A DNA stretch of 64,000 nt, taken from assembly GCA_900550395.1 (NCBI GenBank), contig URSD01000001.1, positions 62,001-126,000 of the forward strand, written 5' to 3'. Below the pieces are notes generated by a model, which was given only the letters and a program-made list of their open reading frames with translations, made no database searches and was not told where the DNA came from. Of the stretch, positions 45,046 through 52,239 are shown piece after piece. Positions within the stretch are counted from its first letter, which is position 1; the number at the start of each line of letters is the position of its first letter. Source of the stretch: an uncultured Porphyromonadaceae bacterium (GTDB taxonomy: Bacteria > Bacteroidota > Bacteroidia > Bacteroidales > Muribaculaceae). Both the position numbers and the translations under genes were made by a program.

Positions 45046-45132
45046 TCAGTGAATTAAATGGGGGGGGGTAAACGCAGGCACTGCCGGGCGATAAGCCGCG
45101 GTGAAGTGTTTATTATAGTCCTGTCGTTTCAT
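45046..45132 (-). other. Leader segment with possible 28-aa ORF and G9 run
   Basis: An ATG (45132) 4 bp after the -7 element opens 28 codons (MKRQDYNKHF.., stop TGA at 45048-45046). The G9 run at 45060-45068 (C9 in the transcript) lies inside it, and one extra base would extend the frame through the terminator. Coding is doubtful. Confidence 0.25.
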
Positions 45133-45136
45133 GCCG

Positions 45137-45168
45137 CAAAGTTAGGGCTTTATTTTCATATCTGCAAA
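45137..45168 (-). promoter_or_regulatory. Promoter of the 42999-44918 cargo gene
   Basis: On the - strand TTTG (45168-45165), 20 bp, TAACTTTG (45144-45137); gives a leader of about 210 nt. Confidence 0.7.
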
Positions 45169-45201
45169 TTTTTTAGTTGCCACGGACGGCACAGATGGCA
45201 T

Positions 45202-45423
45202 GGATGGCGAGAAACAGAAGAACATAAGGTCATAAGCAACAAAAAATATAAATATGTTATTTTTGTCATCTCTGTATTTTTTTTGTATCGATAATGCCCT
45301 GTATAATAAAAACTTATGTTGCTTATGACCTTATGTTCTTCTGTATCTCGCCATCCCCGTCATCTTAAAAAATTAACTCTGTTATTTTTGTGATTTGTGT
45401 ATTTTTGTTTCGATAGTACCCTC
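45202..45423. repeat. Second long inverted repeat of the local family
   Basis: Arms 45202-45241 and 45317-45356 are 40 bp with one mismatch and contain ACATAAGGTCATAAGCAACA. Two further blocks (45255-45300 and 45380-45423) match the arms of the 42607-42769 repeat (TGTTATTT..TGTATTTTT..ATCGATA type). No ORF. Confidence 0.92.
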
Positions 45424-45504
45424 AAACCGGTTTTCTGTTTCTCGCCATCCGAGGTAATCTCAGATTTTTATATCGATAACGTCCGAAACTCCATCATCTT
45501 TTTG

Positions 45505-45512
45505 TAATTTTG
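45505..45512 (+). promoter_or_regulatory. -7 element of the M13 peptidase gene
   Basis: TAATTTTG, 31 bp before the chosen ATG at 45544 and only 4 bp before an in-frame ATG at 45517. Confidence 0.5.
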
Positions 45513-45543
45513 CAGCATGATAATGAATGTCAATCAATATACA

Positions 45544-47556
45544 ATGAACAAGACAATTATTGCTTCTGTCGCGTTCGCCGCCATCGCTGCGGCCGGATGC
45601 GCGACGCAGACCGGACGCGGCATCGACCGCGCGAACCTCGACACGAGCGTCGAGCCCGGCGACGATTTCTATCAGTATGCCTGCGGCGGCTGGATGAAGG
45701 CCAACCCGCTGAAACCCGAATACTCGCGCTACGGCACCTTCGACCAGCTGGGCGAGCTCAACCGCGAGCAGGTGCGCGAGCTCGTGCTCGGCCTCGACGC
45801 CTCCAAGGCCGAGAAGGGCAGCAACGCCCAGAAGATTGCCGACCTCTACGCCATGGGCATGGACAGCGTGCGCCTCAACAAGGAGGGCGCCGCAGCCATC
45901 CAGGACGACCTGAAGAAGATATATGCCGCCGACCGCGAGGAGCTGGTGGACCTGATGGCCACATTGCCCGGCGTGGGCGCTTTCTTCGGTACGGGCGTGA
46001 GCGCCGACATGAAGAACTCGGACGCCAACGTGATGTACTGGGAGCAGGGCGGCCTCGGCCTCGGCGACCGTGACTACTACCTGGAGGACACGGAGAACGC
46101 CGTGAAGGTGCGCGACGCCTACCGCAAATACCTCACGGAGCTTGCCACCCTCTCGGGCATGGACACTACGGCGGCCGCCACGCTTGCCGAAAACGCCATG
46201 AACATAGAGACAACTCTGGCGCGCGCCGCCATGAGCCGCGAGGAGCTGCGCGACCCCGCCGCAAGCTACAACCCCCGCCGTGTGGCCGACCTGCAGCGCG
46301 ACTACAAGGCCCTCGACCTGGGCCGCTACTTCGCCAAGCAGGGCATTGAGAAGATCGACAGCGTCATCGTGGGCCAGCCCGGCAGCTACGCCGCCGTCGA
46401 CAGCATCATCGCCAACGCTCCGATAGAGGCTCTGCGCGACTATCTCGCCGCCGGCTACATGGACTCCGCCGCGCCCTATCTGAGCGACGACTTCGTGGAC
46501 ACCGCTTTCCGCATGAGCCAGGTGCTCAGCGGCGTGGAGCAGCAGCAGCCCCGCTGGAAGCGCGCCGTGGCCGTGCCCAACGGCATGCTGGGCGAGGCTC
46601 TGGGCCGGCTCTACGTGGAGAAGTACTTCCCCGAGACGTCGAAGCAGAAGATGCTCGACCTTGTCGCCAACCTGCAGACGGCCCTGGGACAGCACATCGA
46701 CAGCCTCACGTGGATGAGCGACGCCACCAAGGCCCGCGCCCACGAGAAGCTCGCAGCCTTCTCCGTCAAGATAGGCTATCCCGACAAGTGGAAGGACTAC
46801 TCGGCGCTTGATATCGACCCCTCGCGCCCCTACTGGAATAACGTCCAGAACGCCATCCTCTTCAACCAGAACGACAACCTTGCCGACTTCGGCAAACCCG
46901 TGGACCGTTCGCGCTGGTACATGTCGCCGCAGACGGTCAACGCCTACTACAACCCCACCACCAACGAGATCTGTTTCCCGGCCGGCATCCTGCAGAAGCC
47001 TTTCTTTGACCCGGAGGCCGACGATGCCGTCAACTACGGCGCCATAGGCGTGGTGATAGGCCACGAGATGACTCACGGATTCGACGACCAGGGCCGCCAG
47101 TTCGACAAGAACGGCAACCTCGCCGACTGGTGGACCGAGGAGGACGCCAAGGCCTTTACGGCACTGGCCGACAGCCTGGCCGCACAGTTCGACGCCATAG
47201 AGGTGGCTCCGGGCGTACACGCCAACGGCCGCTTCACCCTGGGCGAGAACATCGCCGACCAGGGCGGCCTGCGCGTGGCCCATACCGCTTACCACAACGC
47301 CCTCGGCGGTCAGCCCGGCGAGACCATCGACGGCTTCACCCCCGACCAGCGCTTCTACCTGGCCTATGCCAACGTGTGGGCCGGCAACATCCGTGAGGCC
47401 GAAATCCTCAAGCGTACCAAGACCGACCCGCACTCGCTGGGCCGCTGGCGCGTCAACGCCACTCTGCGCAACATCGCTCCCTTCTTCGAGGCATTCGGCA
47501 TTGAGGAGGGCCGGCCGATGTTCCGTCCCGAGGCCGAGCGCATAGTTATCTGGTAA
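45544..47556 (+). CDS. M13-family (neprilysin-like) zinc metallopeptidase lipoprotein
   Basis: 670 aa. Lipoprotein signal MNKTIIASVAFAAIAAAGC (Cys19). The N-terminal M13 domain has DDFYQYACGGWMKANPLKPEYSRYGTFDQL. The zinc site is VVIGHEMTHGFDDQGRQFDKNGN (HExxH about residue 506), with the third ligand in ENIADQGGL (about 568); YNPTTNEICFPAGILQKPFF is also conserved. A periplasmic or surface oligopeptidase (PepO type). The start at 45544 is chosen because the signal peptide begins there and the -7 element is 31 bp upstream. The 3' end abuts a foreign fragment. Confidence 0.93.
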   Translation: MNKTIIASVAFAAIAAAGCATQTGRGIDRANLDTSVEPGDDFYQYACGGWMKANPLKPEYSRYGTFDQLGELNREQVRELVLGLDASKAEKGSNAQKIADLYAMGMDSVRLNKEGAAAIQDDLKKIYAADREELVDLMATLPGVGAFFGTGVSADMKNSDANVMYWEQGGLGLGDRDYYLEDTENAVKVRDAYRKYLTELATLSGMDTTAAATLAENAMNIETTLARAAMSREELRDPAASYNPRRVADLQRDYKALDLGRYFAKQGIEKIDSVIVGQPGSYAAVDSIIANAPIEALRDYLAAGYMDSAAPYLSDDFVDTAFRMSQVLSGVEQQQPRWKRAVAVPNGMLGEALGRLYVEKYFPETSKQKMLDLVANLQTALGQHIDSLTWMSDATKARAHEKLAAFSVKIGYPDKWKDYSALDIDPSRPYWNNVQNAILFNQNDNLADFGKPVDRSRWYMSPQTVNAYYNPTTNEICFPAGILQKPFFDPEADDAVNYGAIGVVIGHEMTHGFDDQGRQFDKNGNLADWWTEEDAKAFTALADSLAAQFDAIEVAPGVHANGRFTLGENIADQGGLRVAHTAYHNALGGQPGETIDGFTPDQRFYLAYANVWAGNIREAEILKRTKTDPHSLGRWRVNATLRNIAPFFEAFGIEEGRPMFRPEAERIVIW

Positions 47557-47569
47557 ATCGCAGGCGGGA

Positions 47570-47758
47570 ACAGGAGGTCATGATATTCCACAAGAGGTTA
47601 TTCACCGCCGGTATTGGCTTGGTATAGAGAATCTTTTCAACATATTTATACCAATAGTGGACGTTTGGTCGTTATATGATAACAGCGACATCACGTTGCC
47701 GATAGTGGAATGTAATGTGATAGTGGATTCAGAAAAGCTAAACTTAGAGGCTGTTTAA
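47570..47758 (+). pseudogene. Remnant of a zeta-toxin-like kinase gene (3' part only)
   Basis: One frame right after the M13 stop reads GGHDIPQEVIHRRYWLGIEN, then LFNIFIPIVDVWSLYDNSD, the pattern of the C-terminal part of zeta-toxin/AAA kinases (GGHxIPxxxIxRRYxxGxxN..DxWxxYDNS). Everything N-terminal, including the P-loop, is absent and there is no start codon. The frame runs into the end of the 359-bp element and stops at TAA 47756-47758 inside it. A debris fragment left by recombination or insertion. Family call is from motif memory only. Confidence 0.55.
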
Positions 47759-48105
47759 AAACGGATGTTAACACAGGGGTTGCATATTTTGGAGGGTATT
47801 TCATCCTGCGGGAGCAGGAGCGTACTGGATGTACGCGACTGTGACAAAGGATGAAAGACACCCAAAAGATGCAAAGCCGAAGTAACTTTTCATGATAAAA
47901 TCAGCCTCCGGACAAAACGAAAGAAATATTAAAATAACAGTATGATAAACAAACAGATGATAAAAGTCAGCTCGCCTCGGTCCCTCTCCGGCGCTTTCCG
48001 CCGTCTTCTTCGGTCGAGTGGCTACGGCCACACTCCCTCATCAGACGACAAAAATCGCTCGGAGATTGACCGCCCCTGTGTTAACATCTGTTTTTAAACA
48101 GCCTC
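47747..48105. mobile_element. 359-bp MITE-like element, copy 1
   Basis: Terminal inverted repeats of about 33 bp (GAGGCTGTTTAAAAAC.. and its inverse, one mismatch), an internal nested hairpin (TTTCATCC/GGATGAAA at 47799-47806 and 47849-47856, with GCGTAC/GTACGC inside). Near-identical to 50652-51010 with the same length and orientation. A 76-codon - strand frame inside has no recognised function. Ends 14 bp before the aminotransferase ATG. No transposase, so non-autonomous. Confidence 0.85.
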
Positions 48106-48119
48106 TAAAAACGAACCGA

Positions 48120-49334
48120 ATGCCAGCAATATCAGAACGAGGCCGCATAATGCCGGCATCGCCCATACGCAAACTCGTGCCCCTGGCCGTGGAAGCACGC
48201 CGGCGGGGGATAAAGGTGTATACCCTCAACATAGGCCAGCCCGACATCCCCACGCCGGAGGTCGGCCTGGACGCCATGCGCCACCTCGACCGCAAGGTGC
48301 TCGAATACAGCCCGTCGGAGGGCCTGCTGTCGCTCAGGGAGAAGCTGCGGACCTATTATCAGCGCTTCAACATCGACGTGGATGTGGACGACATCATCGT
48401 TACCACGGGCGGCTCCGAGGCCGTGCTGTTCGCCTTTATGGCTACACTCGACCCGGGCGACGAAATCATCGTGCCGGAGCCGGCCTATGCCAACTACATG
48501 GCCTTCGCCATAAGCGCCGGCGCGAAAATCGTGTCGGTGCCGTCGACTATCGAGGAGGGCTTCGCGCTCCCGCCGGTCGAGAAGTTCGAGGAGCTTATCA
48601 CGCCGCGCACCAAGGGCATACTCATATGCAACCCCAACAACCCCACGGGCTACCTCTATACGCAGCGCGAGATGAATCAGCTGCGCGACATCGTGAAGAA
48701 GCACGACCTCTTCCTCTACTCCGACGAGGTGTACCGCGAGTACTGCTACACTGGTGCGCCCTACATCTCGGCCTTCCATCTCAAGGGCATCGAGGAGCAG
48801 GTGGTGCTGATTGACTCCGTGAGCAAGCGCTACAGCGAGTGCGGCATACGCATAGGCGCACTTATCACCAAGCATAAGGAGCTGAAACAGAATGTGCTCA
48901 AGTTCTGTCAGGCACGCCTGTCGCCGCCACTGCTGGGCCAGCTCGTGGCCGAGGCCAGCATCGACGCGTCGCCCGAGTATATGCTTATGACCTACAACGA
49001 GTATGTGGAGCGCCGCAAATTCCTTATCGACGGCATCAACCGCATCCCCGGGTGCTACTCGCCCATACCTATGGGCGCCTTCTACACCGTCGTGAGCCTG
49101 CCCGTCGACGACGCCGAGCGTTTCTGCGCATGGTGCCTGAGCGATTTCGACTACGAGGGCCGCACCGTGTTCATGGCCCCGGCCTCCGGCTTCTACACCA
49201 CTCCCGGCATGGGACGCAATCAGGTGCGCATGGCCTACGTGCTCTGCAAGGAGGATCTTGCCGCCGCCCTCGTCGTCCTTGAAAAAGCTCTGGAAGCATA
49301 TAATCGTCTGAATCTCTCCTCCTCTAAACCCTAA
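48120..49334 (+). CDS. PLP-dependent class I/II aminotransferase (aspartate-type)
   Basis: 404 aa fold-type I enzyme. LNIGQPDIPTPEV and EYSPSEGLLSLREKL near the N terminus, CNPNNPTGYLYT binding site, LYSDEVYREYCY (PLP Asp), and the Schiff-base lysine in DSVSKRYSECGIRIGAL (about residue 236). Likely an aspartate or aromatic amino-acid aminotransferase; the exact substrate cannot be told. The start MPAISERGRIM lies 15 bp after the MITE-like element; the longer frame from 48018 would be inside the element. Its native promoter must have been displaced or replaced by the element. Confidence 0.9.
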   Translation: MPAISERGRIMPASPIRKLVPLAVEARRRGIKVYTLNIGQPDIPTPEVGLDAMRHLDRKVLEYSPSEGLLSLREKLRTYYQRFNIDVDVDDIIVTTGGSEAVLFAFMATLDPGDEIIVPEPAYANYMAFAISAGAKIVSVPSTIEEGFALPPVEKFEELITPRTKGILICNPNNPTGYLYTQREMNQLRDIVKKHDLFLYSDEVYREYCYTGAPYISAFHLKGIEEQVVLIDSVSKRYSECGIRIGALITKHKELKQNVLKFCQARLSPPLLGQLVAEASIDASPEYMLMTYNEYVERRKFLIDGINRIPGCYSPIPMGAFYTVVSLPVDDAERFCAWCLSDFDYEGRTVFMAPASGFYTTPGMGRNQVRMAYVLCKEDLAAALVVLEKALEAYNRLNLSSSKP

Positions 49335-49355
49335 ACTATAAACCATAAACCCAAA

Positions 49356-50651
49356 ATGGACTTCATACAAGAACTCACCTGGCGCGGCATGATACACCAG
49401 TACATGCCCGGAACAGAAGAAGAACTGGCTAAAGGTATGGCTACGGCATACCTCGGCATAGACCCGACGGCCGACAGCCTGCACATCGGTCACCTCGTGG
49501 GCGTGATGATGCTCAAGCACCTCCAGCGCGCCGGCCACAAGCCCATAGCCCTCGTGGGCGGAGCCACCGGCATGATAGGCGACCCCTCCATGAAGAGTCA
49601 GGAGCGCAAGCTCATAGACGAGCCCACCCTGCGCCACAATCAGGAGTGCATCAAGCGTCAGCTCGCCAAGTTCCTCGACTTCGACAGCGACGCTCCCAAC
49701 GCCGCCGAGATGGTAAACAACTACGACTGGATGAAGGACTTCGGCTTCCTGGAGTTCATCCGCGACATCGGCAAGCACATCACCGTCAACTACATGATGG
49801 CGAAGGACTCCGTGAAGAAGCGCCTCTCCGGCGAGAGCAGCAACGGCATGAGCTTCACCGAGTTCTCCTATCAGCTTCTTCAGGGCTACGACTTCCTGAA
49901 TCTCTACCGCACCAAGGGCTGCCACCTGCAGCTCGGAGGCAGCGACCAGTGGGGCAACATGACAACGGGCACCGAGCTGATACGCCGCATAGCCGGCGGC
50001 GAGGACGCCTTCTGCATCACCTGTCCCCTCATCACGAAGGCCGACGGCGGCAAGTTCGGCAAGACCGAAAGCGGCAACGTGTGGCTCGACCCGGCCCGCA
50101 CGTCGCCCTATGCATTCTATCAGTTCTGGCTCAACGTCAGCGACGCCGACGCCGCACGCTACATCCGCATCTTCACCATCCTCTCGCGCGAGGAAATCGA
50201 GGCTCTGGAGGCCGAACAGGCCGCCGATCCGGGAGCACGCCCCCTGCAGAAGCGCCTGGCCCGCGAGCTCACGGTCATGGTGCACAGCGAGGCCGACTAC
50301 GAGGCCGCCGTGGAGGCGTCGCGCATTCTGTTCAGCAACAACACGGCCGACATCCTGCACCGCATCGACGAGGCCACGCTGCTTGCCGTGTTCGACGGTG
50401 TGCCCCGCTTCACCGTAAGCCGTGCCGACATCGAGAACGGCATCAAGCTTGCCGACCTGCTCACCGACGCCGCACCAGTGTTCCCCTCCAAGGGCGAGAT
50501 GCGCAAGATGGTGCAGGGCGGAGGCCTCAGCATCAACAAGGAGAAGGTGACTGACCCCTATGCCGCCGCCGGTCCCGAAATGCTTCTGCAAGGACGCTAC
50601 ATCATAGTGCAGCGCGGCAAGAAGAACTACTCGCTCCTCATTGCCGAATAA
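49356..50651 (+). CDS. tyrS: Tyrosyl-tRNA synthetase
   Basis: 431 aa class I aaRS. The HIGH motif is in DPTADSLHIGHLVGVMMLKHL (about residue 43), GGSDQWGNMTTGTELIRR is the tyrosine/ATP pocket, and the KMSKS equivalent is KFGKTESGN (about 232). The C-terminal S4 RNA-binding domain contains GEMRKMVQGGGLSINKEKV. It begins 21 bp after the aminotransferase. The second MITE-like copy starts directly at its stop codon, so its original terminator is gone or further away. Confidence 0.97.
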   Translation: MDFIQELTWRGMIHQYMPGTEEELAKGMATAYLGIDPTADSLHIGHLVGVMMLKHLQRAGHKPIALVGGATGMIGDPSMKSQERKLIDEPTLRHNQECIKRQLAKFLDFDSDAPNAAEMVNNYDWMKDFGFLEFIRDIGKHITVNYMMAKDSVKKRLSGESSNGMSFTEFSYQLLQGYDFLNLYRTKGCHLQLGGSDQWGNMTTGTELIRRIAGGEDAFCITCPLITKADGGKFGKTESGNVWLDPARTSPYAFYQFWLNVSDADAARYIRIFTILSREEIEALEAEQAADPGARPLQKRLARELTVMVHSEADYEAAVEASRILFSNNTADILHRIDEATLLAVFDGVPRFTVSRADIENGIKLADLLTDAAPVFPSKGEMRKMVQGGGLSINKEKVTDPYAAAGPEMLLQGRYIIVQRGKKNYSLLIAE

Positions 50652-51010
50652 GAGGCTGTTTAAAAACAGATGTTAACACATGGGTTGCATATTTTGGAGG
50701 GTATTTCATCCTGCGGGAGCAGGAGCGTACTGGATGTACGCGACTGTGACAAAGGATGAAAGACACCCAAAAGATGCAAAGCCGAAGTAACTTTTCATGA
50801 TAAAATCAGCCTCCGGACAAAACGAAAGAAATATTAAAATAACAGTATGATAAACAAACAGATGATAAAAGTCAGCTCGCCTCGGTCCCTCTCCGGCGCT
50901 TTCCGCCGTCTTCTTCGGTCGAGTGGCTACGGCCACACTCCCTCATCAGACGACAAAAATCGCTCGGAGATTGACCGCCCCTGAGTTAACATCTGTTATT
51001 AAACAGCCTC
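50652..51010. mobile_element. 359-bp MITE-like element, copy 2
   Basis: Same length, orientation and internal structure as the copy at 47747-48105, with a few substitutions in the terminal repeats (for example ACATGGG for ACAGGGG, GAGTTAAC for GTGTTAAC). It starts at the base after the tyrS stop and ends 44 bp before the tRNA-Gln -7 element. A clear target duplication is not visible. Confidence 0.85.
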
Positions 51011-51030
51011 AAAAAAATTAGCGCTTCTGC

Positions 51031-51061
51031 TTGCACATCAAGAAAAAAGGCGCTAACTTTG
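51031..51061 (+). promoter_or_regulatory. Promoter of tRNA-Gln
   Basis: TTG (51031-51033), 20 bp, TAACTTTG (51054-51061). Confidence 0.6.
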
Positions 51062-51104
51062 CACCGCTTTAGTGCGCCCCCGCAGGCGCATTGGGCACAC
51101 GGAT

Positions 51105-51175
51105 AGTCTTATGGTGTAATGGTAGCACTACAGTTTTTGGTTCTGTCTGTCCAGGTTCGAATCCTGGTAAGACTA
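51105..51175 (+). tRNA. tRNA-Gln (anticodon TTG)
   Basis: 71 nt cloverleaf: acceptor AGTCTTA/TAAGACT, D arm GTGTAATGGTAGCAC, anticodon loop TTTTGGT, T arm CCAGGTTCGAATCCTGG, discriminator A. No encoded CCA. The innermost anticodon-stem pair is T-T. Confidence 0.95.
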
Positions 51176-51180
51176 CAAAC

Positions 51181-51217
51181 TCAGCCCCGCAGGCCGCACA
51201 AGCGGATACGGGGCTGA
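51181..51217 (+). terminator. Hairpin downstream of tRNA-Gln
   Basis: TCAGCCCCG (51181-51189) pairs with CGGGGCTGA (51209-51217), with an inner CCGC/GCGG stem. The T-run is weak, so read-through into the GNAT gene is possible. Confidence 0.5.
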
Positions 51218-51236
51218 ACTTGTAATTACTTTATAC

Positions 51237-51746
51237 ATGAATTTGCGAAAAGCAACTATTGAGGATATATCAGACGTGATGCGTATTTTTACGCAGGCAC
51301 GTCTTGCGCAGCGTGTTGCCGGATTCAAACAATGGGAGGACGGCTATCCGTCAGAGGCTGTTTTGATTTCAGATATAAGCAATTCAGTTGGCTATATTCT
51401 TGACGAGAGTGGAAATGCCGCCGGATATGTGGCAATATCATCTTTTGATAAAGAGTATAATCGCCATCCTGAACTATGGGATACATCTAAAACGTATGCT
51501 GTCTTTCACCGTATTGCCCTTTCTGATGAGTACAGAGGGAAGCGCTTGTCCGGGAAGTTGTTTGATTTAGCCGAGGCTCAAGCTATCCAAATGGATGTTG
51601 ATTTTGTACGAATAGATACGGGTCTTGAAAACAGACCTATGCAGCATATCCTCTCAAACCGGGGCTACATCAATCTTGGCTGCTGTGATTTTATCTGGGG
51701 AGAAAGACTGGCATACGAAAAGCCGCTGATAAATATCTCTTTATAA
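51237..51746 (+). CDS. GNAT-family acetyltransferase
   Basis: 169 aa. Acetyl-CoA-binding segment VFHRIALSDEYRGKRLSGKLFDLAEAQA (about residues 83-110), strand GYILDESGNAAGYVAISS, and C-terminal NRGYINLGC. Substrate unknown. Its 5' end is 62 bp after tRNA-Gln with no promoter of its own recognised; it is more AT-rich than the neighbours. Confidence 0.87.
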   Translation: MNLRKATIEDISDVMRIFTQARLAQRVAGFKQWEDGYPSEAVLISDISNSVGYILDESGNAAGYVAISSFDKEYNRHPELWDTSKTYAVFHRIALSDEYRGKRLSGKLFDLAEAQAIQMDVDFVRIDTGLENRPMQHILSNRGYINLGCCDFIWGERLAYEKPLINISL

Positions 51747-51750
51747 AGCA

Positions 51751-52140
51751 TCATGGCTGCGGGTTGCAAATCTCGAATTCTTCGTCGTGGTTTCTGGTGA
51801 GGGCGATAAAGAGCGTTGCCACGGCACAGGCGGCGGGAGCGATGCACCACCACGGGCCGGGCGCTTTCATTGCCGAGACAATCAAGAAATAGAATACGTA
51901 CAGGCTGTCGAGCCCCGAGAGCCAGGTGTTGATGACTATACGCTGGGGCTTTTTTATCCACAGCCAGAGCGAATAGCCGAAGAAGAATGCCAATGCCAGC
52001 GATGCGCACACTACGGGCAGAAGCAGCGAGCCGGTGCAGTTGCCTGTCATCAGGCTTACTATCGTTGTTATCATCATTGCGTTAAGCACTTTGCTGTTGT
52101 AGAAGGCGTAAAGCCGGCGGTGTCTTATGAGCTGATTCAT
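51751..52140 (-). CDS. Small four-helix membrane protein, unknown function
   Basis: 129 aa with four hydrophobic segments (ALNAMMITTIVSLMT-like, SLLLPVVCASLALAFFFGYS, SLYVFYFLIVSAM, WCIAPAACAVATLFIAL). No family recognised. The start at 52140 (MNQLIRHRR) is chosen because a TATCTTTA element (near -7 consensus) lies 6-13 bp before it; ATGs at 52164 and 52203 are upstream of that element. It is convergent with the GNAT gene, 4 bp apart. Confidence 0.7.
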   Translation of the reverse strand: MNQLIRHRRLYAFYNSKVLNAMMITTIVSLMTGNCTGSLLLPVVCASLALAFFFGYSLWLWIKKPQRIVINTWLSGLDSLYVFYFLIVSAMKAPGPWWCIAPAACAVATLFIALTRNHDEEFEICNPQP

Positions 52141-52178
52141 GCCGTAAAGATACGAATTTTTCATGTCATCGGAGCAAA

Positions 52179-52217
52179 AAAAATGCGCCGCGATGCATGG
52201 CACCGTGACGCATTTTT
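52179..52217 (-). terminator. Terminator of the LRR cargo gene
   Basis: AAAAATGCG (52179-52187) pairs with CGCATTTTT (52209-52217); the - strand continues with a T8 run. Confidence 0.65.
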
Positions 52218-52239
52218 CAGGTTGAGGCGAACTCGCCGT

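Noticed and set aside
45460..47433. 657-codon - strand frame over the M13 peptidase
   Set aside because: Mirror of the M13 coding sequence; the + strand has HExxH, a lipobox and a promoter.
47801..48031. 76-codon ORF in the MITE-like element (also at 50706-50936)
   Set aside because: Identical in both copies but begins in a hairpin region and shows no domain; near-identity reflects recent copying, not selection.
48132..50591. 819-codon - strand open frame across the aminotransferase and tyrS
   Set aside because: It is the antisense shadow of two GC-rich genes with full family motifs on the + strand; its translation has no recognisable fold and is rich in His/Val/Gly from codon mirroring.
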